Part shown: in pieces, positions 7,839 to 20,215 of the stretch
Position numbering within the stretch: the stretch's first letter is position 1
Layout of the letters: each line of letters begins with the position of its first letter
DNA from: Phyllobacterium chamaecytisi
Lineage (GTDB): Bacteria; Pseudomonadota; Alphaproteobacteria; Rhizobiales; Rhizobiaceae
Direction of reading: 5' to 3'
Assembly (NCBI RefSeq): GCF_020164455.1
Contig: NZ_JAIQWW010000007.1
Span: forward strand, 186,001 to 250,000
DNA: 64,000 nucleotides
The notes under the pieces: model-generated
Told to the model about the DNA's origin: nothing
Databases searched by the model: none
What the model saw: the letters and a program-made list of their open reading frames with translations, nothing else
Made by a program: the position numbers and the translations under genes

Positions 7839-9674
7839 ATGTTCCAGTCGTTTGAGGTCACAAGCAATCCTGCTACCGGAGGGCCCCGTGTCGCCAAGCT
7901 GCGCGCCGAACTCGAAAACCTTGGCCTCGATGGTTTTCTCGTGCCGCGAGCCGATGAACACCAGGGCGAATATGTGCCCGCCCGCGCCCGCCGTCTGGCA
8001 TGGCTGACGGGTTTTACTGGCTCTGCCGGCGTTGCTCTGATCATGAAAACCAAAGCCTATCTGTTCGTCGACGGGCGCTATACGTTGCAGGCAGCGGAGC
8101 AGACCGACCCGGAAGTCTTCACAATCGAAAGTCTCGTCGATACGCCGCCTCCGGTGTGGCTGGGCAATGTCGACAAGAAGCTCACCATTGGCTTTGACCC
8201 TTGGCTGCACACGATCAGCGAAACCAAATCTCTGCGCGAGGCTCTGGAGAAAAACGGCGGTAGTCTCGTTGCGGTCAAAGACAATCTTGTCGACATGATC
8301 TGGGACGACCAGCCCGCCCCGCCGCTGGAAGCCGTCACAATCCAGCCGGAGAAATATGCAGGCAAGCTGGCGAGCCAGAAGCTGCATGAGCTGGCCGAAG
8401 CCGTTGCCAAAGCCAAAGCCGATGCGACGATCCTCACGGATCCATCCTCGATTGCCTGGGCTTTCAATATTCGCGGCAATGATGTCAGCAACACGCCCCT
8501 TCCCCTCGCCTTCGCGCTGATTCCGGCATCGGGCGAACCGCTGCTTTTTATCGACAAGCGCAAGCTGCCGATCGAAACGGAAGCCTATCTCACGCAGCTT
8601 TCGACGTTGCGCGCACCTTCAGCATTGGAAGGCGATGTTGCGAGCTTTGCCGCAGAGAGCAAGACCGTGATGCTCGATCCGGCGCTGACAGCAGAAAAGC
8701 TGCGTCTGATCATCGAAAAGGCCGGCGGGAAAGTTGTGGACGGCCTCGATCCGGCGCGGTTGCCACGCGCGCTCAAGAACGCGGTCGAGCTTGAAGGCGC
8801 ACGCAAGTCGCACGAGCGCGACGGCGTAGCAATGGTATCCTTCCTTTCCTGGATTGATAGCCAGGCGCCGGGCACAATCGATGAGATCATCGCGGCGACG
8901 AAACTGGAAGAAACCCGCCAGACTGTGGCAGAGAGCTTCCAGATGCCGCTGGAAAATCTCTCGTTCGACAGCATTTCAGGTGCAGGACCGAATGGAGCTT
9001 TTGCGCATTACCGTGTCAGCACGGCGTCAAACCGCACATTGGAAGACGGTGAGCTCTATCTGATCGACAGTGGCGGCCAATATCGCGACGGGACCACCGA
9101 CATCACCCGCACGCTGCCGGTTGGCAAGCCGTCGGATGATATGAAGCGCAAATTCACACTGGTGCTCAAGGGCATGATTGCCATTTCGACTGCGCGCTTT
9201 CCGAAGGGCACACGCGGTATGGACATCGACGTGCTTGCCCGCATCGCTCTGTGGAAACAGGGGTATGATTATGGCCATGGCACCGGGCACGGGGTGGGTT
9301 CATTCCTGTCTGTACACGAAGGGCCGCAGAGCATATCGAAGCGCGGCGTGCACGAATTGCTGCCCGGCATGATCCTTTCCAACGAGCCCGGCTACTACAA
9401 GCCTGGCGCATATGGCATCCGCACCGAAAACCTGTTGATCGTCACCGAGCCGGAAGTGCCGGAAGGTGGCGATATCCCGATGATGGGTTTTGAGACGATT
9501 ACGCTCTGCCCCATCGACAGACGGCTGATCGATACCAGCCTGTTGATACGGGAAGAGCTTATTTGGCTGGATGCGTATCACGCGAGGGTTCGCGAGGCTT
9601 TGCTGCCGCACACGAATGGCCCGGCGCGCGAATGGCTGATCAGCGCGACCGAGCCGTTCGGCCATGAGAGCTAG
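7839..9674 (+). CDS. pepP: Xaa-Pro aminopeptidase P (M24B metallopeptidase)
   Basis: A 611-residue protein of the long, eukaryote-like aminopeptidase P type, with two creatinase-like N-terminal domains and a C-terminal pita-bread catalytic domain. Dinuclear metal ligands are visible: two Asp in YLIDSGGQYRDGTTDITRT (about residue 408 on), His in HGTGHGVGSFLSVHEGP (about 480), Glu in LSNEPGYYKPGAYGIRTEN (about 515) and a final Glu in MGFETITLCPID. It removes an N-terminal residue before proline from peptides in the cytoplasm. It is a single gene converging on azlD, with stops 7 bases apart. No signal peptide is present. Confidence 0.95.
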   Translation: MFQSFEVTSNPATGGPRVAKLRAELENLGLDGFLVPRADEHQGEYVPARARRLAWLTGFTGSAGVALIMKTKAYLFVDGRYTLQAAEQTDPEVFTIESLVDTPPPVWLGNVDKKLTIGFDPWLHTISETKSLREALEKNGGSLVAVKDNLVDMIWDDQPAPPLEAVTIQPEKYAGKLASQKLHELAEAVAKAKADATILTDPSSIAWAFNIRGNDVSNTPLPLAFALIPASGEPLLFIDKRKLPIETEAYLTQLSTLRAPSALEGDVASFAAESKTVMLDPALTAEKLRLIIEKAGGKVVDGLDPARLPRALKNAVELEGARKSHERDGVAMVSFLSWIDSQAPGTIDEIIAATKLEETRQTVAESFQMPLENLSFDSISGAGPNGAFAHYRVSTASNRTLEDGELYLIDSGGQYRDGTTDITRTLPVGKPSDDMKRKFTLVLKGMIAISTARFPKGTRGMDIDVLARIALWKQGYDYGHGTGHGVGSFLSVHEGPQSISKRGVHELLPGMILSNEPGYYKPGAYGIRTENLLIVTEPEVPEGGDIPMMGFETITLCPIDRRLIDTSLLIREELIWLDAYHARVREALLPHTNGPAREWLISATEPFGHES

Positions 9675-9681
9675 TTGGTAT

Positions 9682-9975
9682 TCAGGAGAACTGGCGCAGC
9701 AGAATGATCATCGCTCCGCCAGCGAGAAACATGGTCAGCGCATTGAAGCGCAGCGCCACAAGACCGGCGAAGGCAAGCGCGATCAATCCGCGCCAGTCGG
9801 CTTCCGCGGCGGCAGGTGCAACAAGCGTCGTTAAAACCGCGGCAGGCACCGCATTGAGCGCGACTTCGACACGAGGGTGAATGCGCTCGAAGCGCGACAG
9901 CACCAGATGACCGCCGATACGTGTCAGGAACGTCAGGACTGCACCGGCGATTATGATCCACGTTATCGAGGACAT
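9682..9975 (-). CDS. azlD: AzlD-family small subunit of a branched-chain amino acid exporter
   Basis: A 97-residue, very hydrophobic protein with three or four membrane segments (ITWIIIAGAVLTFLTRIGG; VALNAVPAAVLTTLVAPA; LIALAFAGLVALRF; AGGAMIILL). The TRIGG motif and the short central loop are typical of AzlD. It partners AzlC to export branched-chain amino acids in Bacillus and Corynebacterium (BrnFE). It overlaps the last base of azlC, so the two are translationally coupled. Substrate in this organism is inferred from the family. Confidence 0.85.
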   Translation of the reverse strand: MSSITWIIIAGAVLTFLTRIGGHLVLSRFERIHPRVEVALNAVPAAVLTTLVAPAAAEADWRGLIALAFAGLVALRFNALTMFLAGGAMIILLRQFS

Positions 9976-10721
9976 CAGTTCTGTCCCTTCGCTTTTTCTG
10001 GTTTGGCGACAATCACAGCCATCAGAATGCCCGCAAGAGCACCAATACTGACGTGCCAGGGCGAGCCAATCGTCTTATAGGCAATGATTGAGACTACGGC
10101 GCTGGCGATGACGATCGCCGCCCAGTTATCGCGCTTGCGGAACCCCATGACCAAGCCGAGAAAATAGATCGGCAGCAGCATATCGATTCCAAGAGCATGC
10201 GGGTCGGATATCAGATTGCCGAACAGACCCCCGATCCAGGCTTCTGTTACCCACATCACGTAAATCGGCGTGGCGACGCCAAGGTACCAGATGAAGGTCA
10301 CCGGTTTCCCGGATTCCGCTCGCTTCTCGGTTTCCGCATATTGAGGATCGGTCAACAGGAAATAGCTGAGAGCGCTCTGGAGCGGTTTGAAGTGTCCAAT
10401 GCGCCGTCCCACAGCCGCCGAATAGAGCACATGGCGGAAATTTACGGCGAAAATGGAAAAGACGATCAGCCAGGCAGGGACATTGTGGCCGAACAGTTCG
10501 ATACCGACCATCTGGCTTGCACCGCCAAAAATCGCGGCGCTCATCAACACGGCCTGAAACACGGTGAACCCATTGTCGACGGCCAGAGCGCCAAACAGCA
10601 GCCCGAACGGCGCAGAAGCTATCATGATGGGCAGGCCTTTGGCGAAGCCTTCCCAGAACTGGGTGCGCGCACGGCCTGGATCGGCGGGAACCGATTGCCG
10701 TTGATATATTTGTTCGTCCAT
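9975..10721 (-). CDS. azlC: AzlC-family large subunit of a branched-chain amino acid exporter
   Basis: A 248-residue inner-membrane protein with about seven membrane segments. The family motif region FWEGFAKGLPIMIASAPFGLLFGALAVD is split over residues 23-50, followed by the FGGASQMVGIEL signature near residue 67, which is highly typical of AzlC. The cytoplasmic N terminus is short and polar (MDEQIYQRQSVPADPGRAR). With AzlD it should form the heteromeric exporter. The gene diverges from the cupin gene, and the 150-bp space between them holds two small palindromes. Confidence 0.88.
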   Translation of the reverse strand: MDEQIYQRQSVPADPGRARTQFWEGFAKGLPIMIASAPFGLLFGALAVDNGFTVFQAVLMSAAIFGGASQMVGIELFGHNVPAWLIVFSIFAVNFRHVLYSAAVGRRIGHFKPLQSALSYFLLTDPQYAETEKRAESGKPVTFIWYLGVATPIYVMWVTEAWIGGLFGNLISDPHALGIDMLLPIYFLGLVMGFRKRDNWAAIVIASAVVSIIAYKTIGSPWHVSIGALAGILMAVIVAKPEKAKGQN

Positions 10722-10769
10722 TGGTCTGCTCTAGGCCAGCTTCAACTGGCTGTCACGTCACATTTGTTG

Positions 10770-10796
10770 ATTGATACCATCAATGTCACTGCAGTG
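10770..10796. promoter_or_regulatory. Two adjacent palindromes in the azlC/cupin divergent promoter
   Basis: ATTGAT-ACC-ATCAAT at 10770-10784 is followed after two bases by CACTGCAGTG, a perfect 10-bp palindrome at 10787-10796. Both lie between the two divergent starts (10721 and 10872). This is a plausible operator pair; the regulator is unknown. Confidence 0.35.
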
Positions 10797-10871
10797 ATCG
10801 GGAATGCAGCGGTTCTTGTCAGGTCATTTTGCCACGATTATTTTGCATCGACGAGGCAAGGGAGACCAAAA

Positions 10872-11216
10872 ATGCCGCATATAATAGAACGCGATGTCTG
10901 GGCGACCGATCCCGAGCGTTGGCGGGGAGAAGTCACGGGCAAGCCTTACGGAACCAACATTTCGGTGATTTTCAACCATCAGGAGCGGGTTGGCGCCGGG
11001 CCGCGGTTACACAAGCATCCCTATACGGAGACGTTCATCATCCGCAAAGGTCGTGCGCGGTTTACCGTCGGGGATGAAATCATCGATGCTCATGAAGGCC
11101 AGATCGTCGTTTCGCCCGCCAACACGCCGCACAAATTTGAAAACCTCGGGCCGGGCACGCTGGAGACAATAGACATCCACGCCAACGAGGTGTTCGTAAC
11201 CGAATGGCTTGAGTAA
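10872..11216 (+). CDS. Small single-domain cupin
   Basis: A 114-residue protein that forms one conserved cupin barrel. Motif 1 is GPRLHKHPYTETFIIRKGRARF (about residues 43-64), providing two His and a Glu as likely metal ligands. Motif 2 is VVSPANTPHKFENLGPG (about 80-96), with the last His. Proteins of this type bind a metal and small carbonyl or sugar ligands; the substrate is unknown. The ATG at 10872 has GGGAG eleven bases upstream. The open frame extends far upstream to 10197, but that is antisense to azlC and is not part of the gene. Confidence 0.8.
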   Translation: MPHIIERDVWATDPERWRGEVTGKPYGTNISVIFNHQERVGAGPRLHKHPYTETFIIRKGRARFTVGDEIIDAHEGQIVVSPANTPHKFENLGPGTLETIDIHANEVFVTEWLE

Positions 11217-11221
11217 TTTAT

Positions 11222-11391
11222 GATCTGCTCAAGTGCTGTGCGTGATTCGACGGGCTCACCATGAGGGAGGTAGTTGATTGCAGGGAGCCAAGTGTCTGCT
11301 AACTACTGGCTATGCGGCAGCAACTTACCTAGATCATGCAATCGACCATACCTCCCTCATGGTGAGCCCCGTCGAACCACGCAAAGCAGAT
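11222..11391. repeat. MITE-like palindromic element of about 170 bp
   Basis: The left arm (from ATCTGCT at 11222, through TTCGACGGGCTCACCATGA near 11246-11265, to TGATTGCA ending 11282) is the near-exact inverse of the right arm (11337-11391, ending AGCAGAT). The centre of about 55 bp is not symmetrical. There is no coding capacity. It fills the gap between the cupin stop and the 3' end of the TonB receptor gene. Confidence 0.7.
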
Positions 11392-11411
11392 TTGCAATCC
11401 GCCGCTATAGC

Positions 11412-13682
11412 TCAGAACTTTTGCGTCAACGAAACACGGAAACTGCGGCCAACTTCCGTATAGCGATCCGCTATCGCAGGCGAAATTGAATCCGGCACAT
11501 CGAGTGCATTCCAGTACTTCGTGTCGAAGATATTGAAGATGCCTGCCTGAAGCTTCATTCCCTTGGCGAATTTCGGTTCCCACCAGAGAGTGGTATCGAC
11601 CAACGCATATCCCGGCGCGACGAAACCGCCGTCGCTGACCTTGTCACGGCGTGAGGCGATGGTCAGCGACACGTCGCTGCCCCAATCCTCTACCGCGTAT
11701 CCAAGCCCGACGATCGCACGGACCGGCGGCACCGAATTCAGATATTCGTCATTTTCCGTATCCTTGCCGACTGTCCATGCGACGGAGGCCCAGGTGCGCC
11801 AATGATCGGCAAAGTTCACGTGGCCACGCAGTTCCGCGCCATAGATCTGGACGCGATTGAGGTTGGCATAGCCTGTGATACCGCCGACTGGAAATTCGCC
11901 GCCTGGAGGTGCGATGGTCACTTCCTCGATGAAGTTGCGGTAGTAATTGTTGAAGATGCTTCCGCCAAATCCATAGGTCTCGTTTTCGAGTTTCGCGCCA
12001 ATTTCAAAACCGTTGCTGGTTTCGGGCTTAAGATCAGGATTGCCGATCCTGGCGTAGGAGCCGGGCGCACCGTAATTCTGGAAGAGTTCAAGCGCGGTCG
12101 GAGCGCGGAATCCCTGCGCCCACTGCGCGTAAAAGTCGAGATCCGGAGCAGCGTGCCACGTTGCGCGCAGCTTGGGAGAGAAACGCGAGTCGCTGTTGGA
12201 CGAAGGTATCGTACCATCGAAATTGGGACCAGCCTCATAAGCTGCAGTCGATTGCGGGCGATGATCATACCAGTCAAAACGTCCACCGGGTGTGATTGTC
12301 ACACGGCCATTCAGAACATCGATATCATCCTCGGCATAGAGACCGACTGCGAGGGATTCGACGTCTGGCATATCGGATGAATTCGAATGCAGCATCCGGC
12401 ACGATTGCGGACCGAAAGGTTGTGGGATCGTGGACCAATCGACGTCGGGACAATTGTCGACGCCAGCGGAATATTGGTGCAGGTCCTGGCGGTAAATTTC
12501 CCCGCCGACACGGAACGTGTGTGTGAGGTTGCCGATCTCGGTGCTTTTCAGAATATTGCCGGTGAACCCGTAGCTATCCTGCTTCAGCTCATTGTCACGC
12601 GTATAGATGCCGGAGGGATAACCGTAAAAGAATGGATCTCCGCGAATTATTCGCGCCCGACTATCAGGCAAACGAACGCCGTCCGTTGTCTTGGTGAGGA
12701 CCTGCTGCTGCCAATAGGCTATGGCATGCGCCTCATCGATCCAGCCGGTCTTGTCAGGCGAGATATAGTCGTAGCTTGCGGATATCCGCTTGCGCTCGAC
12801 ATCGTCCCCGGATTCGAGACTTCCTCGAACGTAGCTTGCCGTCGAACCAATCTTGTCATCGATGTCCGCGTCGCGCTTGAAATATTCGCCGGTTATGCCA
12901 AACCGATGGCCGCCATCGACATTCTGATAAATCTTGGCGAGAAAATTGCCTTGGTCGAAGTCTAATGGATTGGCCTCGGTTCGCGTTGCGCCATAACCGC
13001 CAACGTCGCCCATATTTTCGAATTCATGGCCTTGCCTATAGCCGCCCTGGATCAGGAATTCCGTATCGTTGGCGCGCGCTGCAACGGCAGCATTGGTACG
13101 CCAGCTCCGGTCGGCACTGTCATAGACGCCCTTGGTTATCGCGCCCCAATTGCGTCCATCCGTCAAAAGGTCCTCGGGATCAAGCGTCTGCAGCTGCACG
13201 ACGCCGCCCAAAGCGCCCGAGCCGTAGCGGCTGGAATCGGCACCCTTGGTAATGTCGATTGCGGAGAGGCCGTCGAAATCCACCGCGTTCAAACCGCCCG
13301 AATTGCTGCGCGGGTCGGTCAGCCACGGCACGCGTATGCCGTCGATTGTCGTCAGGACACGATTCTGATCGAGGCCTCGCAGGTTGATGCTGTTGTTCTG
13401 GGTATTGAAATTGACGCCAGCATCGACGCGGCGACCAAGATCCTCGAAGCTCTCAACCATGCGCTCCTGAATCTCTTGCCGGTCAGTCACCGTGGTCAAT
13501 GGGGATTTTTCACCCTCGGCGGCTTTCGGCCGGGCGCCTTTTACGACGATGGTTTCGAGTTCGATATTATCACCAGTGTTTGTGGTGTTTTGCGCAATCG
13601 ATGCGCCAGTGCTCAACCCAACCATCACCAATGTACCGGCGCCGCCACACATGAGGCGCGCAAGCAGAGTCTTTTTAGCCAT
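11412..13682 (-). CDS. TonB-dependent hemoglobin/heme-type outer membrane receptor
   Basis: A 756-residue outer-membrane beta-barrel. Seen in order: a signal peptide (MAKKTLLARLMCGGAGTLVMV ... SIAQ), a TonB box (IELETIVVKG, about residues 40-49), a plug domain with NSINLRGLDQNRVLTTIDGIRVP and SSRYGSGALGGVVQL, and a barrel ending in Phe (SFRVSLTQKF). The FRAPTALELFQNYG and NPDLKPETSNGFEIG blocks are typical of the hemoglobin/transferrin/lactoferrin and heme receptor group (HmuR/BhuA-like). It should import heme or heme-protein iron with TonB-ExbBD. No heme transport genes are adjacent. The ATG at 13682 has GGGGA upstream. Iron regulation by Irr/RirA/Fur is likely, but no clear box was seen in the AT-rich upstream DNA. 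Confidence 0.85.
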   Translation of the reverse strand: MAKKTLLARLMCGGAGTLVMVGLSTGASIAQNTTNTGDNIELETIVVKGARPKAAEGEKSPLTTVTDRQEIQERMVESFEDLGRRVDAGVNFNTQNNSINLRGLDQNRVLTTIDGIRVPWLTDPRSNSGGLNAVDFDGLSAIDITKGADSSRYGSGALGGVVQLQTLDPEDLLTDGRNWGAITKGVYDSADRSWRTNAAVAARANDTEFLIQGGYRQGHEFENMGDVGGYGATRTEANPLDFDQGNFLAKIYQNVDGGHRFGITGEYFKRDADIDDKIGSTASYVRGSLESGDDVERKRISASYDYISPDKTGWIDEAHAIAYWQQQVLTKTTDGVRLPDSRARIIRGDPFFYGYPSGIYTRDNELKQDSYGFTGNILKSTEIGNLTHTFRVGGEIYRQDLHQYSAGVDNCPDVDWSTIPQPFGPQSCRMLHSNSSDMPDVESLAVGLYAEDDIDVLNGRVTITPGGRFDWYDHRPQSTAAYEAGPNFDGTIPSSNSDSRFSPKLRATWHAAPDLDFYAQWAQGFRAPTALELFQNYGAPGSYARIGNPDLKPETSNGFEIGAKLENETYGFGGSIFNNYYRNFIEEVTIAPPGGEFPVGGITGYANLNRVQIYGAELRGHVNFADHWRTWASVAWTVGKDTENDEYLNSVPPVRAIVGLGYAVEDWGSDVSLTIASRRDKVSDGGFVAPGYALVDTTLWWEPKFAKGMKLQAGIFNIFDTKYWNALDVPDSISPAIADRYTEVGRSFRVSLTQKF

Positions 13683-13897
13683 GTCCCAGTTCCCCAAACC
13701 CAAAAGAGAATGCCTGGCTGGCTTACGTCACACGAAAATATCGTTGTGGGTCAGTGGCTTGCTGAGCAAATAAACAGCGCGTGTCCACGCCGTACAAATG
13801 TTCACTACTAAAACTAGACTATAAAAGTCAACATTAATTAATTACACATTGTCACAATCCGGCATTCGCAATTCGAACCTCGGCAAAATGATATGAA

Positions 13898-16782
<2,885 letters not shown>

Positions 16783-16857
16783 TTAGCGTAAGAGAAATGG
16801 AAAAGCATCGTTCAAAGTGCGTGTCCGACGCAACAGCGGCCAATTCCTGACATCACG

Positions 16858-18534
16858 TTAGATGACAGCAGCATTTTCCCGGAGCAACCGCACTGCTGCC
16901 GCGCGCGCTTCATCGGTGACGCTGGCGCCGGCCAGCATGCGGGCGATTTCTTCCTGCCGGTCGCCGGTTTCCATCGCCCGTATGGATGTCGCCACGCGGT
17001 CATTACCGGCGGCGGCCTTGGCGATGAGGAAATGCGTCTGAGCCCGCGCGGCAACCTGCGGTGCATGCGTGACGGAGAGAACCTGAACGGTGCCCGCAAG
17101 CCGCCGCAGACGCTGGCCAATGGCATCGGCTACCGCACCGCCCACACCTGTGTCGATCTCGTCGAACACCAGTGTCGGCGCCGAGCCGCGATCGGCAAGT
17201 GCTACTTTCAACGCCAGCAGAAAGCGCGAGAGCTCACCGCCGGACGCGACCTTCATCATGGGACCGGCGCGTGTGCCCGGATTGGTCCGCACCCAATATT
17301 CAACCGTATCGATACCATCGGCTGTGCGGTTCTCTGCATCCGTCGTCATCTCGACGATGAACTCGGCGCGCTCCAGTTTCAGGGCGGGTAGTTCCGCCAT
17401 GACAGCCTGTTTCAAATGCTCGGCAGTCTCGTGGCGGTCGTTTGAAAGTGCGAGCGCCGCCAGATCATAGGCGTCGCGTGCGGCCTGCGCCTCTTTTTCG
17501 AGCGCTGCCAGCCGCTCGGCCCCCGCGTCGATATCGGCAAGGTCCGCATCCATCCGGTCACGCAGCGCCGGAAGGTCATCGACAGCAACGGAATACTTTC
17601 GCGCGGCAGCACGCAATGCGAACAGCCGTTCCTCCGTTTGCTCAAGCACGCGCGGGTCGAAATCGATGGCGCGGATCGCTTGTTCGATGCCGTTTTGCGC
17701 TTCCGCCAAGGCATTCAGGGCCTCGTCGATTGCCCTGACGACCGGCTCAAGCAGCTGCGGAGCCTCCGGCACCTTGCGTTCCAGCCTGCGGACGAGGCTG
17801 GCAAGAGAAGGCACGGGAGACGCGTTGCCGGACAGCACCTCATTGGCATCATTGACATCGCCAGCGATCTTTTCCGAACGCATCATGTCGGTGCGCCTGA
17901 TCGCCAGCGTCTCTTCTTCCAGCGGTTCCGGGTCGAGCTTTGCAAGTTCTTCGACCGAGGCGCGCAGATAGTCAGCCTCGCGTGTCGCCGCTTCCACCTT
18001 GGCACGGTGGCGGACCAACGTGTGTTCCGTATCGCGCCAGGTCTTGTGAAGTGTACGCACAAGCGCCGCCTTGATTTCAAGCGCTCCAAAGGCATCAAGC
18101 AAGGTACGGTGGATATCGAGATCGACAAGCGCGCGGTCGTCGTGCTGGCCATGGATCTCGACAAGCCTGCGTCCGAGCTCCTTGAGCAGCGTGACGCTTG
18201 CCGCCTGATCGTTGATGAAAACGCGACTGCGGCCATCGGCATTCTGCACGCGGCGCAAGATGATATCGCCATCGTCTTCAATGTCATTCTCACGCAGCAG
18301 CGCGCGGGCCGGATGGCTTCCCACGACATCGAAGACAGCGGTAACTTGGCCCTGTTCAGCGCCATGACGCACGAGCGAGGCATCGCCCCGCGACCCCAGG
18401 GCCAACGACAACGCGTCGAGCAGAATGGATTTACCTGCACCTGTCTCGCCGGTTAGCACCGACAGACCTTCGCGAAACTCGATGTCGAGCCGTTCAATCA
18501 GAACTATATCGCGGATCGACAGATGCGAAAGCAT
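16858..18534 (-). CDS. recN: DNA repair protein RecN
   Basis: A 558-residue SMC-like ATPase for double-strand break repair. The Walker A motif GETGAGKSILLDAL lies at about residues 30-43. The middle is a long coiled coil (about 160-370) rich in Glu, Arg and Ala. The C-terminal half carries VASGGELSRFLLALK (ABC signature), TLVFDEIDTGVGG (Walker B) and VLSVTHAPQVAARA. Order and length match RecN. It lies between bamD and ligA, the usual order in Brucella relatives, with palindromic repeat copy B between it and bamD. Confidence 0.96.
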   Translation of the reverse strand: MLSHLSIRDIVLIERLDIEFREGLSVLTGETGAGKSILLDALSLALGSRGDASLVRHGAEQGQVTAVFDVVGSHPARALLRENDIEDDGDIILRRVQNADGRSRVFINDQAASVTLLKELGRRLVEIHGQHDDRALVDLDIHRTLLDAFGALEIKAALVRTLHKTWRDTEHTLVRHRAKVEAATREADYLRASVEELAKLDPEPLEEETLAIRRTDMMRSEKIAGDVNDANEVLSGNASPVPSLASLVRRLERKVPEAPQLLEPVVRAIDEALNALAEAQNGIEQAIRAIDFDPRVLEQTEERLFALRAAARKYSVAVDDLPALRDRMDADLADIDAGAERLAALEKEAQAARDAYDLAALALSNDRHETAEHLKQAVMAELPALKLERAEFIVEMTTDAENRTADGIDTVEYWVRTNPGTRAGPMMKVASGGELSRFLLALKVALADRGSAPTLVFDEIDTGVGGAVADAIGQRLRRLAGTVQVLSVTHAPQVAARAQTHFLIAKAAAGNDRVATSIRAMETGDRQEEIARMLAGASVTDEARAAAVRLLRENAAVI

Positions 18535-18557
18535 GGTTGCTCAGGTTAGGGTTTCTT

Positions 18558-18614
18558 CGTTTTTACGCAATTCCGGACGGAAAACCGGTTCCCACTTTTC
18601 CTGGAATTGCTTTA
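18558..18614. repeat. Palindromic intergenic element, half-length copy B
   Basis: CGCAATTCCGGACGGAAAAC, continuing to CTTTTCCTGGAATTGCTTTA, matches the right half of copy A. It sits between recN and bamD. Its right end supplies the bamD stop codon (TAA at 18612-18614, minus strand). Confidence 0.75.
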
Positions 18615-19499
18615 GACGCCGTCTTTACCGCCAGTGATAGCCTCTGCGGCTTTGGATAGCCATGAGCCGGCGTTCTGTCGAGGTTCAAGCCCGCCACTTT
18701 GCAGCAGTTTGTAGCTGTCCTTGTACCACTCGCTGTCCGGATAATTCTGGCCGAGAACGGCTGCCGCTGTCTGGGCTTCATTGGTGATGCCCAAGGCGTA
18801 ATAGGCTTCAACCAGGCGGGCCAAGGCTTCCTCCACCTGGCGTGTGTTCGAATATTGCTCGACAACGCCGCGGAAGCGCTTGATCGCTGCCAGGTATTCC
18901 TTGCGCTCAAGATAGTAACGGCCGACCTGCATCTCCTTGCCGGCCAGCTGATCGCGGCCGAAGCGGATTTTCTGCTTGGAATCCTCGACATATTCGGAGT
19001 CGGGGTAGCGTTCGACCACCTCGTTGAACGCAGCAATCGAGCGGCGAGTCATGCTCTGCTCGCGTGTCACATCGGGAATCTGGCGATAGTAGCAAAGGCC
19101 GGTGATGTAATAAGCGTAAGCCGCCTCTGGCTGCGTTGGATAAAGCGCAATGTAGCGCTTGGTCATGGCAATCGACTCGTCATATTTGCCTGCGCGGTAA
19201 TTGGCGAATGCGCCCATCACCAGCGACTTGCGGGCAAACTCCGAATAAGGATGCTGGCGGTCGACAGCATCGAATTTCTTGGCGGCCTCATCGAGACGAC
19301 CGGAATTCAGGTTGGCCAGAGCCTGGTTGTAAAGAACGTCTGCAGGTTCGATCGTGTCGACATAGGCATTGAGATCGATGTCATCGTCCTTCGAAGCACA
19401 ACCGGAAATGGCTATAGCGCTGGCGACTGGAAGGAGTAGAAAGGCCATCCTGGCCTTGCCCCCAAAGCCTTTACTTATCGACATTCTGCTATTCGCCAT
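18612..19499 (-). CDS. bamD: Outer membrane assembly lipoprotein BamD (ComL)
   Basis: A 295-residue lipoprotein of the BAM complex, which inserts beta-barrel proteins into the outer membrane. The lipobox AIAISGC gives a lipidated cysteine at about residue 33. Five TPR-like units follow: [59 protein letters not shown], a [16 protein letters not shown] unit and a [19 protein letters not shown] unit. The ATG at 19499 is used; an in-frame ATG at 19484 is also possible. The terminal TAA lies in a palindromic repeat, so the exact C terminus may differ from that in relatives. Confidence 0.94.
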   Translation of the reverse strand: MANSRMSISKGFGGKARMAFLLLPVASAIAISGCASKDDDIDLNAYVDTIEPADVLYNQALANLNSGRLDEAAKKFDAVDRQHPYSEFARKSLVMGAFANYRAGKYDESIAMTKRYIALYPTQPEAAYAYYITGLCYYRQIPDVTREQSMTRRSIAAFNEVVERYPDSEYVEDSKQKIRFGRDQLAGKEMQVGRYYLERKEYLAAIKRFRGVVEQYSNTRQVEEALARLVEAYYALGITNEAQTAAAVLGQNYPDSEWYKDSYKLLQSGGLEPRQNAGSWLSKAAEAITGGKDGV

Positions 19500-19716
19500 G
19501 CTGTTTCGGCCCCATATATTAATTTAAGAGCAATGATCGCAAACCGGATATCACGTTTGCATCCCACACTCTAGGCATAGTCAATCTACCGTCGGTTGGG
19601 CGGTCATAAACCACAAGCGACGAGAATCAGCAATCTTATTGCCATGTAATCGTCCAATTTTGTGGCGGAGCTGAAAATGAGCTGGAAATCCCTAAGATTC
19701 ACTTATCTTGCGTAGA

Positions 19717-20106
19717 CTATTCGTTTTCAAGCAACTGGGCTTCACCATTACTGAAAGACAATTCATCCCGGCTTGAAGTGCTGATGATTATCATGACGTC
19801 CTCCGGTCTGACGCCGGGCGCCTCACCAAGCAGCTTTACCAAGCGTTTGTAGAATGCCTGCTTCGTCGCGGCATCGCGGGTTCTGGCGATGGTAATCTCG
19901 AACACCATGAAGTCGTCTGAACGCGGACCGCCAAAATAGTTGCGGTCGAACACGAACTCGCCTGGGCGATGCTGCTGAATGGCCTGGAAACGATCCGCAA
20001 GCGGAACATTGAAGGCCTGGACCATGGCTTGATGCAGACTATCGGAAACGGCTTTCAGATATTCGGGCGATTTTCCTTCAAGAAGCGAAATGCGTGTGAA
20101 GGGCAT
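19717..20106 (-). CDS. Tautomerase-superfamily protein
   Basis: A 129-residue protein whose processed N terminus would be the catalytic Pro-1 (MPFTRISLLEGKSPEYLKAVSDS) of 4-oxalocrotonate tautomerase/MIF-fold enzymes. Two beta-alpha-beta units are visible, the second around DVMIIISTSSRDELSFSNGE. Members isomerise keto-enol or dehalogenate small acids; the substrate here is unknown. It is divergent from a LysR-type gene, with 109 bases between them, the usual arrangement of a LysR regulator and its target. Confidence 0.8.
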   Translation of the reverse strand: MPFTRISLLEGKSPEYLKAVSDSLHQAMVQAFNVPLADRFQAIQQHRPGEFVFDRNYFGGPRSDDFMVFEITIARTRDAATKQAFYKRLVKLLGEAPGVRPEDVMIIISTSSRDELSFSNGEAQLLENE

Positions 20107-20178
20107 GGAACTATCCTTTCTTTAAAAGACTTGACGTCCTTTCTATAGCGTCGCATCATTATCCTGAAAATCAGAAAG

Positions 20179-20200
20179 TTTTGGACTAACAGTTCCAAAA
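20179..20200. promoter_or_regulatory. Candidate LysR-type operator
   Basis: TTTTGGA at 20179-20185 and TCCAAAA at 20194-20200 form an inverted repeat with 8 bases between the arms, in the divergent tautomerase/lysR promoter. It contains the T-N11-A pattern of LysR sites. A second small symmetrical site, CTGA-AAA-TCAG, lies at 20164-20174. Confidence 0.5.
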
Positions 20201-20215
20201 ATATGGATAATTAAA

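Noticed and set aside
11361-11385. GTCGAACCA resembling a tRNA T-arm
   Set aside because: No acceptor, D or anticodon arms can be drawn; it is part of the MITE-like inverted repeat.
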